DNA of 64,000 nucleotides. Source: Anabaena sphaerica FACHB-251. Its GTDB lineage: Bacteria > Cyanobacteriota > Cyanobacteriia > Cyanobacteriales > Nostocaceae. The DNA lies in the NCBI RefSeq assembly GCF_014696825.1, contig NZ_JACJQU010000002.1:248001-312000 (forward strand), in the 5' to 3' direction. Shown here piece after piece: positions 25,898-34,939 of this stretch (the first letter of the stretch is position 1; every line of letters begins with the position of its first letter). The notes under the pieces are model-generated. The model did not search any database. It had not been told where the DNA came from and saw nothing but the letters and a program-made list of their open reading frames with translations. Both the position numbers and the translations under genes were made by a program.

Positions 25898-26644
25898 ATG
25901 TCTAGAAATACCTTATCAGTTTCTTCCCTGCCAATCAAGAACCTGGGAAAAATCCTTTATTCCACCTTATTAATATGTATGATATTTACCTTACCAGCAT
26001 CAGCCGAAGAAAAAGCCAAATTATGGCGCACCTTAACCGTCAGTGGTCGTGGTGTAGAAACAATTGCTACCACCTTATCACAAGTTAGTTTAGGTGTAGA
26101 AGTTCAAGGTAAAACAGCCCAAGAAGTACAAAAAGAAGCTGCCCGCAGATCATCCGCTGTGGTAGCCTTACTCAAAAGCCGAAATGTGGAAAAATTAGAA
26201 ACTACAGGTGTTCGTCTTAACCCAGTTTATAGTTATACCAACAACGTCCAAAAAATCACTGGTTATGCAGCCAGCAACACAGTCAGTTTTCGCTTTCCCA
26301 CCGATAAAGTCGGTACATTATTAGATGAAGCCGTAAAAACTGGAGCCACACAAATTAACGGTATCAGTTTTGTAGCCACTGATGAAGCTATTAGCAACGC
26401 CCAAAAACAAGCATTGAAAAAAGCCACCCAGGATGCCCAACAACAAGCTGATGCAGTTTTCAGCACCTTGGGCTTTCAACCAAAAGAAATAGTCAGCATT
26501 CAAATTAATGGTGCAACTCCGCCACCACCTCCAATGCTACAACGGGCTGAATTTGCCAAAGCAAACCTTGCAGATGCTTCTACCCCCATAGTCGGTGGTG
26601 AACAAGAAGTACAAGCCTCAGTAACCCTGCAAATTAGTTATTAG
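25898..26644 (+). CDS. SIMPL (DUF541) domain-containing exported protein
   Basis: 248 residues from ATG 25898, chosen because GAGGAG precedes it; an ATG at 25862 would add 12 residues. An N-terminal signal peptide (NLGKILYSTLLICMIFTLPA, cleavage near ASA-EE) is followed by LTVSGRGVETIATTLSQVSLGVEV and repeated Ala/Gln-rich helices, the SIMPL fold. It ends QASVTLQISY. Probably periplasmic or cell-envelope; the molecular role of SIMPL proteins is poorly defined. Confidence 0.85.
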   Translation: MSRNTLSVSSLPIKNLGKILYSTLLICMIFTLPASAEEKAKLWRTLTVSGRGVETIATTLSQVSLGVEVQGKTAQEVQKEAARRSSAVVALLKSRNVEKLETTGVRLNPVYSYTNNVQKITGYAASNTVSFRFPTDKVGTLLDEAVKTGATQINGISFVATDEAISNAQKQALKKATQDAQQQADAVFSTLGFQPKEIVSIQINGATPPPPPMLQRAEFAKANLADASTPIVGGEQEVQASVTLQISY

Positions 26645-26709
26645 GAACAGGGAACAGGGAACAGGGAACAGGTGAAAATAACCTCCTGCCTCCTGCCTCC
26701 TGCCTGCTG
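26644..26709. repeat. two tandem heptamer arrays (GGGAACA)n and (CTCCTGC)n
   Basis: Four copies of GGGAACA are followed after about 10 nt by four copies of CTCCTGC. They fill the gap between the convergent SIMPL and ssb genes. Confidence 0.85.
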
Positions 26710-26714
26710 ATAAA

Positions 26715-27077
26715 CTAAAAATTCTCTGGAGACATATCCCCCATACCACCCTCAGCGTCACGCTTAGACCCTAGTAATTCTAGCTGTTCTACGTGGATAA
26801 CTGGTTTTGAGCGATTAACCCCGGTTTGGCGATCGCTCCAAGTGTCAAATTTCAGATAACCTTTAACCCCAATTAAACTGCCTTTACGCACATAATTACC
26901 CGCAACCTCCGCCGTTTTTCCCCAAAGTTCCAAATTAAACCAATCTGGTTGATCACTATTGCGAGTTCTTCTATTCACCGCTAGTGTTAATTGACATTTC
27001 ACTGTTCCAGACTCAAAATACTTTATATCCGGGTCGCCGCCTACACGTCCAACCAGAGTGACAACATTTATGCTCAT
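26715..27077 (-). CDS. ssb: single-stranded DNA-binding protein, short cyanobacterial type
   Basis: 120 residues from ATG 27077 (MSINVVTLVGRVGGDPDIKY); the frame continues seven codons upstream. One OB-fold with WFNLELWGKTAEVAGNYVRKG and IHVEQLELLG. It ends GDMSPENF without the acidic DDDIPF tail that recruits partner proteins in most bacterial SSBs, as in the short SSBs described in Anabaena. Binds ssDNA in replication and repair. It diverges from mreB. Confidence 0.92.
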   Translation of the reverse strand: MSINVVTLVGRVGGDPDIKYFESGTVKCQLTLAVNRRTRNSDQPDWFNLELWGKTAEVAGNYVRKGSLIGVKGYLKFDTWSDRQTGVNRSKPVIHVEQLELLGSKRDAEGGMGDMSPENF

Positions 27078-27430
27078 GGGTGTTACCTTGGTGTTCAATT
27101 GAAGTACAATTGTACTTGCTGATTTTTTATCCTATAATAACCAATTGTGAAAACCTTAAAAATATGTTAAGTAATTAACAATAATATATATTAATTTTCC
27201 CAGATGCTTTAAAAATTACTTGTCATCATTGCCAGAATTATACGGTTATACTGAGTAACTTTGAGTAGAGAGAAAATAAGATGTCTGAAACATCCATCAA
27301 GATTGACAGAAATTATAGAAAAAAATAGTCTGATTTACTGGAGTCAGGCAAACAAACATCATAAAATCCAGAACAATTAACACTCACTGTGATCATCACA
27401 AATTAGCGCAAATAGGGGGCATAGATACGC
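27078..27430. other. divergent promoter region between ssb and mreB
   Basis: 353 bp, AT-rich, no coding frame. It should carry both the ssb and the mreBCD promoters; I could not assign -35/-10 boxes with confidence. Confidence 0.5.
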
Positions 27431-28474
27431 GTGGGTCTTTTTAGAAACTTTCGCTCATCATGGGATATGGGTATCGACCTCGGTACAGCCAACACCCTAG
27501 TTTATGTATCTGGTAAAGGTATTGTACTACAAGAACCTTCAGTAGTTGCCATTGATCAAAACGAAAAAATAGCACTGGCAGTAGGAGAAGATGCCAAAAA
27601 AATGCTCGGTCGGACACCGGGTAACGTCATAGCAGTCCGTCCCCTGCGTGATGGTGTGATTGCTGATTTCGAGACTGCCGAACTGATGCTCAAAAGTTTT
27701 ATTCAACGAGTAAATGAGGGTAGATCCCTGATTTTACCCCGGATCGTCATTGGCATTCCCAGCGGTGTAACTGGGGTAGAAAGACAAGCTGTAATGACTG
27801 CTGCTACTCAAGCGGGGGCTAGAGAAGTATATTTAATTGATGAGCCTGTAGCCGCAGCTATTGGTGCAGGCTTACCAGTAGCCGAACCCACCGGTAACAT
27901 GATCATTGATATTGGTGGTGGGACAACAGAAGTAGCCGTACTCAGTCTTCAAGGAACAGTAATCAGCGAATCAGTACGTATTGCTGGAGATGAATTGACA
28001 GAAGCGATCATCCAGTATATGAAGAAAGTTCATAACCTGGTAATTGGAGAACGGACAGCTGAAGACATTAAAATCCGCATAGGTTCTGCCTATCCTACCA
28101 ACGATGATAACGATGCTATTATGGAAGTCCGGGGCTTGCACCTGCTTTCTGGATTACCAAGAACAGTCACAATCAAAGGTCCAGAAATTCGTGAAAGTAT
28201 GTTAGATCCTCTATCAGTAATAATAGAAGCAGTCAAGCGGACACTAGAACGGACACCCCCAGAACTAGCAGCAGATATTATTGACCGGGGAATCATGTTA
28301 GCTGGTGGTGGCGCATTACTCAAAGGCATAGATACCCTAATTAGTCATGAAACGGGTATTGTCACACATATTGCAGCAGATCCCTTAAGTTGTGTTGTCT
28401 TGGGGACAGGTCGTGTGCTAGAAAACTTCAAGCAGCTAGAACGGGTATTCAGTGGACGTTCTCGCAATATGTAG
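27431..28474 (+). CDS. mreB: rod shape-determining protein MreB
   Basis: 347-residue bacterial actin homologue starting at GTG 27431 (MGLFRNFRSSWDMGIDLG). Phosphate-1 motif MGIDLGTANTLVYV, phosphate-2 IIDIGGGTTEVAVLS and adenosine motif GIMLAGGGALLKGID are all present. It polymerises under the membrane and guides side-wall peptidoglycan synthesis with MreC and MreD, encoded next on the same strand; in filamentous cyanobacteria it mainly sets cell shape. Confidence 0.96.
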   Translation: MGLFRNFRSSWDMGIDLGTANTLVYVSGKGIVLQEPSVVAIDQNEKIALAVGEDAKKMLGRTPGNVIAVRPLRDGVIADFETAELMLKSFIQRVNEGRSLILPRIVIGIPSGVTGVERQAVMTAATQAGAREVYLIDEPVAAAIGAGLPVAEPTGNMIIDIGGGTTEVAVLSLQGTVISESVRIAGDELTEAIIQYMKKVHNLVIGERTAEDIKIRIGSAYPTNDDNDAIMEVRGLHLLSGLPRTVTIKGPEIRESMLDPLSVIIEAVKRTLERTPPELAADIIDRGIMLAGGGALLKGIDTLISHETGIVTHIAADPLSCVVLGTGRVLENFKQLERVFSGRSRNM

Positions 28475-28561
28475 CCAAAAGCGTAAACAAGATGATGGAT
28501 TCTGTATCTATGAAATATGGCATCCATTATCTCAATCAATAATAAAAATATACAGGTATAA

Positions 28562-29341
28562 ATGTTTACTGCACGTCGTTGGTGGGAACATAAAGGATTA
28601 CAAATAGGTTTGTTAGCTCTAGTCGTTGGTAGTGCTTTGACACTGCGGCAAACTCAAGGTGCGCTGGTGATGGAGATATATCAAGGCATTACTCGTCCGT
28701 TAAAGACGTTGCAGCCAGAGATCACTCCTGAAGACCGTATCCGTGAAGCCCGATTGTTAGAGTTACAAACGCGTATAGTTGATCTAGAAAGTCAAAATCA
28801 AAAGCTACAAAGTTTATTAGGTTATGTAGAGAAAGAACCACTTTCAACACGCCCAATTGTATCTAGAGTAGTAGGGCGCAGTGCAGGCCACTGGTGGCAA
28901 CAAGTAACTTTGAATAGCGGCACAAAAGCAGGTATTCAAGAAGGTTTTGTCGTCAAAGCTGAAGGTGGCTTAGTCGGTTTAGTAGAAAGCGTTACTGCCA
29001 ATACCAGCCGTGTATTGTTAGTTAGCGATTTGAAAAGTCAAGTAGGTGTCACCATTAGCCGTACTGCCGCTAAAGGTGTTTTGCGGGGCGATTCTTCAGG
29101 CGAAGGAGTGCTAGAGTTTTATGAAAAAGTCCCTAATGTGAAGGTGGGAGATTTAGTTTCTACTTCTACTTATAGTCAGAAGTTTCCCGCTGGTGTACCA
29201 GTAGGAAGAATCAAGTCTCTAGATTTAAAGAAACTCCCAGCATCAGTAGCCAAAATTGAATTATTCCCACCCATTCGTTATTTAGATTGGGTGACTGTAT
29301 ATCCCGGTCCAGAAAACCTAGAGCCAGAAAAACCAAACTAA
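28562..29341 (+). CDS. mreC: rod shape-determining protein MreC
   Basis: 259 residues: one N-terminal membrane helix (GLQIGLLALVVGSALTLR), a coiled coil (RLLELQTRIVDLESQNQKLQ), then two beta-rich MreC barrels (VVGRSAGHWWQQVTLNSGTK, GLVGLVESV, VLLVSDLKSQVGV). Periplasmic scaffold linking MreB to the elongation machinery. 87 nt after mreB. Confidence 0.93.
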   Translation: MFTARRWWEHKGLQIGLLALVVGSALTLRQTQGALVMEIYQGITRPLKTLQPEITPEDRIREARLLELQTRIVDLESQNQKLQSLLGYVEKEPLSTRPIVSRVVGRSAGHWWQQVTLNSGTKAGIQEGFVVKAEGGLVGLVESVTANTSRVLLVSDLKSQVGVTISRTAAKGVLRGDSSGEGVLEFYEKVPNVKVGDLVSTSTYSQKFPAGVPVGRIKSLDLKKLPASVAKIELFPPIRYLDWVTVYPGPENLEPEKPN

Positions 29342-29344
29342 GAG

Positions 29345-29456
29345 GTGACTGGGGACTGGGGACTGGGGACTGGTGACTGGGGAAGACTAATAACCCCATG
29401 CCCAATGCCCAATGCCCAATGCCCAATGCCCAATCACCAATCACCAATCACCTTAA
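29345..29456. repeat. tandem heptamer arrays between mreC and mreD
   Basis: (GGGGACT)n at about 29349-29385 and (GCCCAAT)n at about 29399-29440, then (CACCAAT)n. They lie inside the mreBCD transcription unit, so they should be transcribed. Confidence 0.85.
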
Positions 29457-29471
29457 AAATTTGACAAAACA

Positions 29472-30110
29472 ATGAAAATTCCTGGATTTCCTGGCAACAA
29501 AAACACAAAAGCAAGAACGCCAGACCGAAAATCCAAATCCTTAATTCCCCAGTTGACTGATTGGCATCCCTGGTTACGTCAAGGAATGGATTGGACAGTC
29601 ACATCTGGATCTGTGGTGTTATGTTTACTAATGTTGCCAACCCGATTCCCAGGCATGGAATTATTGGGCATTGCACCTAACTGGTTACTAATTTGGGTGG
29701 TAGCTTGGAGTGTGAAACGCTCTATACTTGCGGGTGCATTGGCAGGTATCATTTTAGGCCTGCTGCAAGATGCTATGACAGCGCCTAACCCTACCCATGC
29801 TGTAAGCTTAGGAATCGTAGGAATGCTGACCAGCCTAATTCAAAAGCAGCGTTTTATCCAAGAAGACTTTATATCTATTGCTTTAATCGTCTTTGGAATG
29901 GCAATTGTGTCAGATACTATTTTTGCAATGCAATTGTCTCTAATTGGTGGTAGCTGCGGCGACCAATGCTTTCGCAAAGTTGAAGACATCTGGACATACT
30001 ACCAGCGTGTTGCCTTAGCTTCTGCAATTCTTAGTAGTTTGTGGGCTCCTGTACTTTATTATCCTCTAAACCGCTGGTGGCAACAGATGAAATTAATTCA
30101 TAATTCATAA
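29472..30110 (+). CDS. mreD: rod shape-determining protein MreD
   Basis: 212 residues with a basic N-terminal stretch (about 40 residues, longer than in many MreD) and about five transmembrane helices from residue 45 (VTSGSVVLCLLMLPTRFPG, NWLLIWVVAWSVKRS, ALAGIILGLLQDAM). It closes the mreBCD operon, separated from mreC by heptamer repeats. Confidence 0.88.
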   Translation: MKIPGFPGNKNTKARTPDRKSKSLIPQLTDWHPWLRQGMDWTVTSGSVVLCLLMLPTRFPGMELLGIAPNWLLIWVVAWSVKRSILAGALAGIILGLLQDAMTAPNPTHAVSLGIVGMLTSLIQKQRFIQEDFISIALIVFGMAIVSDTIFAMQLSLIGGSCGDQCFRKVEDIWTYYQRVALASAILSSLWAPVLYYPLNRWWQQMKLIHNS

Positions 30111-30173
30111 CTCATAATAAATAGTGCCTCTAGTCCCGTTAGGGATAGGTAATTCGTCAGTGGAAAATAGCGG

Positions 30174-31301
30174 ATGTTAACCCCAGTAACAATCTCCTCA
30201 AATATGGTAGGCAGTGAATTTGACTCCCTGATGATGCAACGGTGTTTGCAACTAGCCCGACGTGCTTTGGGACGCACTTCACCAAATCCATTAGTGGGGG
30301 CGGTGGTTTGTAGAGGGAGTGAGATTGTCGGAGAAGGTTTTCATCCCCGCGCAGGTGAACCTCATGCCGAAGTTTTTGCCCTCAGAGCCGCAGGAGAAAA
30401 AGCTCGTGGAGCTACAATCTATGTCAGCCTAGAACCCTGCAACCACTACGGGCGCACTCCCCCCTGTTCAGAAGGGCTGATAGCAGCTGGTGTATCCAAG
30501 GTAGTTGTGGGTATGGTAGACCCTAACCCCTTGGTAGCCGGAGGTGGTATTGCTCGTTTACGTGCAGCGGGAATAGAAGTCCTGGTAGGCGTGGAAGAAG
30601 CTGCTTGTCGGCAAATAAATGAAGGTTTTATCCATCGCATTCTCCACAAACGACCTTTGGGAATTTTGAAATATGCTATGACTCTAGATGGCAAAATTGC
30701 TACTAGTTCAGGTCATAGTGCTTGGATCACAAATCCAGATGCCCGTAGCCAAGTACATCAACTCAGGGCGGCTTGTGATGCTGTAATTGTCGGTGGAAAT
30801 ACGGTTAGACAGGATAATCCCTACCTCACCAGCCATCAGCAAGAAGGACATAATCCCCTGCGAGTGGTGATGAGTCGCAGCCTTAACTTGCCAGAAAATG
30901 CCCGTCTATGGGATGTTGCTGAGGCTCCGACTTTGGTGTTAACAGAAGTGGGAAGTTCACCAGATTTTCAAAAGATGTTGCTTAACAAGGGCGTGGAAGT
31001 GGTGGAATTTCCATTGCTCACACCAGATCATGTTATGGCTCGTCTATATGAGCGCGGTTTTTGTAGCGTTCTCTGGGAATGTGGTGGCACTTTAGCAGCA
31101 AGTGCGATCGCTCAAAATGCAGTCCAAAAAATCCTGGCTTTTATCGCCCCCAAAATCATTGGTGGTAGTCATGCTCCTACACCCGTAGGTGACTTAGGTT
31201 TTACCTCCATGACTGAAGCTTTACCGTTAGAACGGGTTCATTGGCGTGTAGTAGGTTCTGACTGTTTAGTAGAAGGTTATTTCCCACAAAAAAGTCAGTA
31301 G
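30174..31301 (+). CDS. ribD: riboflavin biosynthesis bifunctional deaminase/reductase RibD
   Basis: 375 residues. The N-terminal deaminase (about 20-165) has the zinc motif HAEVFAL...EPCNHYGRTPPC. The C-terminal NADPH-dependent reductase (about 170-370) shows LKYAMTLDGKIATSSGHSAW and DAVIVGGNTVRQDNPYLT. It carries out two consecutive steps converting the GTP-derived pyrimidine toward the ribityl intermediate of riboflavin. Start ATG 30174 kept; an internal Met ten residues on is possible. No FMN riboswitch is visible upstream. Confidence 0.94.
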   Translation: MLTPVTISSNMVGSEFDSLMMQRCLQLARRALGRTSPNPLVGAVVCRGSEIVGEGFHPRAGEPHAEVFALRAAGEKARGATIYVSLEPCNHYGRTPPCSEGLIAAGVSKVVVGMVDPNPLVAGGGIARLRAAGIEVLVGVEEAACRQINEGFIHRILHKRPLGILKYAMTLDGKIATSSGHSAWITNPDARSQVHQLRAACDAVIVGGNTVRQDNPYLTSHQQEGHNPLRVVMSRSLNLPENARLWDVAEAPTLVLTEVGSSPDFQKMLLNKGVEVVEFPLLTPDHVMARLYERGFCSVLWECGGTLAASAIAQNAVQKILAFIAPKIIGGSHAPTPVGDLGFTSMTEALPLERVHWRVVGSDCLVEGYFPQKSQ

Positions 31302-31311
31302 TCAGTAGAGG

Positions 31312-31379
31312 AAGGCAAAAGGCAAAAGGCAAAAGGCAAAAGTTGATTAATTTTCCCAGTCCCCAGTCCCCCGTCCCCA
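31312..31379. repeat. tandem repeats (AAAAGGC)n and (CCCCAGT)n
   Basis: Four copies of the AAAAGGC heptamer followed by three of CCCCAGT/CCCCGT, between the convergent ribD gene and the 72-aa gene. Confidence 0.85.
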
Positions 31380-31384
31380 AGACC

Positions 31385-31603
31385 CTATGACTGTTGACGT
31401 TCATAAGCAAGATCACGGATGAGACTCAGGCGAGCGCGGATGTAGTCACAGAGGAAATCAGTTTCATTGGGATCTAACAAGGCTTGCTTTGTGGTTTGTT
31501 TCACTAACCACTGTACCAAGCTAGCATCGTCCAGCTGCAAAAGAGTTACGGTTTGAGCGGCTTCAACTATAGACCAAAGCTGACGCATAATCGTAGGAGT
31601 CAT
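31385..31603 (-). CDS. conserved small hypothetical protein (72 aa)
   Basis: MTPTIMRQLWSIVEAAQTVTLLQLDD, then LVQWLVKQTTKQALLDPNE and LCDYIRARLSLIRDLAYERQQ: soluble and helical. I recall similar small proteins beside mre/ribD in related cyanobacteria but know no function. It begins 537 bp from the next gene. Confidence 0.65.
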   Translation of the reverse strand: MTPTIMRQLWSIVEAAQTVTLLQLDDASLVQWLVKQTTKQALLDPNETDFLCDYIRARLSLIRDLAYERQQS

Positions 31604-32140
31604 TAGACCTCTATTGAATTATTAGCTTAGTTGTTTCCAGATTACACAATTTCGATATTAGCTGAGGAAATAAATGTACAATTTGAGATAACTATTATCA
31701 AAGGCTTAACAAACAGATTTATATCTTTATAAAGATTAAGAGTTGGCAATTATCATCAATTCACTTCACAAAAGTTCACTTAACTTAGAGTTGGCTTATA
31801 GCCATCGGTCACGAAATATTACAGTATGTAATTTTTATAAGTTATCATCGATTGTTCCCCAGTTTTAACAGCAGTTATATCAGCTATATTGTCAATATTA
31901 AGCTTATTTGTCCGAAATTGACCAGAGTAAAACCACTGTAAATACCAACTGCAAATCAAGAGAAGCTAGTATTTAAATTGTTATACCTTTTCAGTAATAT
32001 TACTTAAAAGATTTGACTATAAAAGTAGAAATATAGCCATAATCATGGTGAGAGTAAACTCATTTTAGGCGAACTTGCTTAATAATAAATCTTATTGTTT
32101 ACAAAAAAGATCAAATCATAATTATCATTAGAGAATTGAG
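31604..32140. other. 537-bp intergenic region, no feature recognised
   Basis: AT-rich, no ORF longer than a few dozen codons on either strand and no clear hairpin with T-run. Presumably contains the promoters of the two divergent flanking genes. Confidence 0.5.
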
Positions 32141-34360
32141 ATGAAAATGTCGCATCTGATCATTTTTTCTCCCGCCAGTTTTCTACTAATGAGTGCAATG
32201 GTTAAGCCTGACCACAGCTTGAACACCCTTGAGGAAGTTTGCCCAACTCCAGAGCAGATTTCACTCAGCGCCATCGCTGCTTATTGCTACAACAGTCAAT
32301 ATGGCAAACTTCTACCTGATGCTTTTTACATCCATATTTTGGCGCTGTATACCCTTGACATCCAACTTCAGAAATATGAAAGCCGCGCTCGCAGTGCTGC
32401 GCCTCAAGCACCAAAAGCAACAATAGTTAAATTTAGCACCAGCAAACCCAAGATTTCCTATTTATTTTATCCAGACTTTGATACTGACCCCCATCCTGCT
32501 TTACAGTCTAGTATTCAAATTGATGTAGAAACTCTTACTGTTACCTACCGAGATTACACTGATACAGAAAATCCTCCTATTCTTCATCGCAAAGAAACCT
32601 TTGTTACCCCTGACTATCCTCTTTACGAAGAATTTGCAGCCTTAACCCGCGTTCAAGAAACTTTGGGTTTACTCAACAATACTAGAGGTATTGGTACTAG
32701 GTTGGGTTGGGAAGAAAGGTTAAAAAGATATGGAGTAGAAATACAGGGACATACCTTAATTAAAAAACAAACTAATATTAATGCAGAAGATTTAATACCC
32801 AAAATAGAACGACATAAAGCCGCTATTATTCGTCATGATTTTTCTCGTCCTGTGCGTTTAGCTTTAGATGCAGGTTTATTTGGTTCAGAAACCACATTTT
32901 TTGATTATGGTTGTGGACATGGTGGGGATATGAACCGCATCGCTGAACATGGTTATATCAGTACCGGGTGGGACCCTTATTATTTACCAGATAGTCCCTG
33001 TATACCTGCGGATATTGTGAATATTGGTTTTGTGATTAATGTTATAGAAGATCAAGGCGAGCGTAGAGAAGCATTAATAAAAGCTTGGGAACTGACGCAA
33101 AAAGTTCTGTTGGTATCTGCTCAGGTGTTAATATCTGACTCTCAAAAAGGTGTTATGGCCTATGGTGATGGTGTAATCACCAGACGTAACACATTTCAGA
33201 AATATTATGAACAAGAGGAATTAAAAGTTTACATTGATCAGATTTTGGGAGTTGATGCTATTCCCATCGCTTTGGGGGTTTATTTTGTTTTTCGAGATCC
33301 TGCTGAAACCGAACTATTTCGCGCTTCTCGTTATCGTTCTCGTGCTACTACTCCTAAAGTGAGAGCTTGTATTCAAAAGTTTGAAGAACATCGAGAACTG
33401 TTAGCACCCTTGATGGCTTTTATGACTGAACGGGGTAGAATACCTGGTAAGGGTGAGTTACCCCAAGAAGAGGAAATTTGTCAACATTTTAGTAGTTTAA
33501 GACGTGCTTTTCAAGTGATTATTAAAGCGACAGACTCAGAAGAATGGGAAGCGATCGCAGATAAACGTCGTCAAGATTTATTAGTTTATTTAGCATTAAC
33601 AAAATTTAGTCATCGTCCCAGATTATCGCAACTACCGCCAGCAGTTCAAGAGGATGTTTTAGGATTATATAGTAGTTATAAACAGGCTTGTTTAGATGCG
33701 GATCAAATGTTAAGGAGTGTGGGAAATACAGAATTAATTATCAAACGCTGTCACGAAAGTAAAATTGGTAAAAAATTACCTAATTCGCTCTTAGTTCATA
33801 TTTCTGCATTACAATCACTTGATCCTTTCTTACGATTATATGAAGGGTGCGCTAGTCGCACTATTGGTAGGTTAGAAGAAGCTAATGTGATTAAGTTTCA
33901 TTTGAAAACACCAAAGATTTCCTATTTATTTTATCCTGATTTTGATAATGAACCCCATCCTACATTATATAGATCAATGACGATTGATTTACGGTATTTG
34001 CACGTCACTTATAAAGAATATGATGTTGATGATGATCCACCAATATTGCATCAATTAGAAACTTTAGTAAATCCTGACTATCCGCTATATGATAAATTGG
34101 CGAAATTAACGATTCAAGAAGAAGATAGAGGACTGTTAGAAAATTGGCAAAGTATTAGTCATCTTTCGGGTTGGCAGAAATGTTTAAAAGAACATTTTAC
34201 CATTATTAAAGGATATAAATTATATTGGTGCAAGGATGCTGATCCTTATAAGTTGAAACTTTTCAAATCTGCTATCAATAATCGTAAAAAAGAGCGACAA
34301 AAAGCGATGGAATTAGTTGAAAATGATGCTGTTGTGGGGACAGATGGTGAGGAGAATTAG
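32141..34360 (+). CDS. DNA phosphorothioation-associated putative methyltransferase (dnd-related)
   Basis: 739 residues. A central SAM-dependent methyltransferase fold has motif I FFDYGCGHGGDMNRI (about 254-268) and VVNIGFVINVIED-like motif IV. It is flanked by two copies of one domain: ISYLFYPDFDTDPHPAL near residue 105 and ISYLFYPDFDNEPHPTL near residue 593, each followed by a TVTYRDY/HVTYKEY strand and an NPDYPLY-type end. The layout matches the methyltransferase family often found with DndABCDE phosphorothioation genes, but no dnd gene is in the window. Start could also be the internal Met 20 (MVKPDHSL). Confidence 0.8.
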   Translation: MKMSHLIIFSPASFLLMSAMVKPDHSLNTLEEVCPTPEQISLSAIAAYCYNSQYGKLLPDAFYIHILALYTLDIQLQKYESRARSAAPQAPKATIVKFSTSKPKISYLFYPDFDTDPHPALQSSIQIDVETLTVTYRDYTDTENPPILHRKETFVTPDYPLYEEFAALTRVQETLGLLNNTRGIGTRLGWEERLKRYGVEIQGHTLIKKQTNINAEDLIPKIERHKAAIIRHDFSRPVRLALDAGLFGSETTFFDYGCGHGGDMNRIAEHGYISTGWDPYYLPDSPCIPADIVNIGFVINVIEDQGERREALIKAWELTQKVLLVSAQVLISDSQKGVMAYGDGVITRRNTFQKYYEQEELKVYIDQILGVDAIPIALGVYFVFRDPAETELFRASRYRSRATTPKVRACIQKFEEHRELLAPLMAFMTERGRIPGKGELPQEEEICQHFSSLRRAFQVIIKATDSEEWEAIADKRRQDLLVYLALTKFSHRPRLSQLPPAVQEDVLGLYSSYKQACLDADQMLRSVGNTELIIKRCHESKIGKKLPNSLLVHISALQSLDPFLRLYEGCASRTIGRLEEANVIKFHLKTPKISYLFYPDFDNEPHPTLYRSMTIDLRYLHVTYKEYDVDDDPPILHQLETLVNPDYPLYDKLAKLTIQEEDRGLLENWQSISHLSGWQKCLKEHFTIIKGYKLYWCKDADPYKLKLFKSAINNRKKERQKAMELVENDAVVGTDGEEN

Positions 34361-34428
34361 TTATATTTTTAGAGGATGTTTGAAAAGATGGTTTATAATG
34401 AAAAAGTGATTAATGAGGAAATTAAAGT

Positions 34429-34668
34429 ATGAGTAATAAAAGCAAACAAGTTTATAATTACACCGTCATTCTCGAAAGGGAAGAAGAGGGAGAATATCAT
34501 GCTTTTTGTCCTCTTTTGAAAGGTTGTCATTCTCAAGGAGATACTTTTGAAGAAGCGATCGCCAATATACAAGAAGCTGTTGAATTATATCTTGAAAGTT
34601 TAATGGCTGATGGTCAACCTATCCCTAAAGAAGATTTTATTGTTAAGCCATTAAGTGTTTTAGTATGA
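34429..34668 (+). CDS. hicB: HicB-family antitoxin
   Basis: 79 residues, YNYTVILEREEEGEYHAFCP...GCHSQGDTFEEAIANIQEAVELYLESL, the single alpha-beta HicB fold that blocks the HicA mRNA interferase. There is no C-terminal DNA-binding domain. The TGA overlaps the ATG of the hicA remnant (ATGA), the normal hicBA coupling. Confidence 0.85.
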   Translation: MSNKSKQVYNYTVILEREEEGEYHAFCPLLKGCHSQGDTFEEAIANIQEAVELYLESLMADGQPIPKEDFIVKPLSVLV

Positions 34669-34736
34669 GTATTTTTCCGAGTGTCAAATCTAAAGAATTT
34701 ATTAAAATTATAGCGGAAGGCAAGAGGCAAAAGTAA
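34665..34736 (+). pseudogene. hicA: truncated hicA toxin remnant
   Basis: Reads MSIFPSVKSKEFIKIIAEGKRQK and stops after 23 residues. The first 16 or so are a normal HicA start (PSVKSKEFIKI); the RNA-binding core and catalytic His (usually GSHxxY) are missing. Homology ends where AAGGCAAGAGGCAAAAG, a heptamer-like repeat, begins, so the toxin was probably cut by repeat insertion or deletion. Confidence 0.7.
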
Positions 34737-34939
34737 AACCTTTGTTATCAGTAGCTTTTAGCTTTTGAGAATGTCCTAACTGCCTTGTCTACAGCTATAT
34801 TGAAAAAATAGGTTTTTGGTCTATCAACCTTAATTATTGATTCTAATTTATTCGTAAATCCACAAATATATTAGATAATTATACCAAAAACTAATAAATT
34901 ATTATAGTGTTATTGTTTACAGTTCCTAACAGAGTATTT

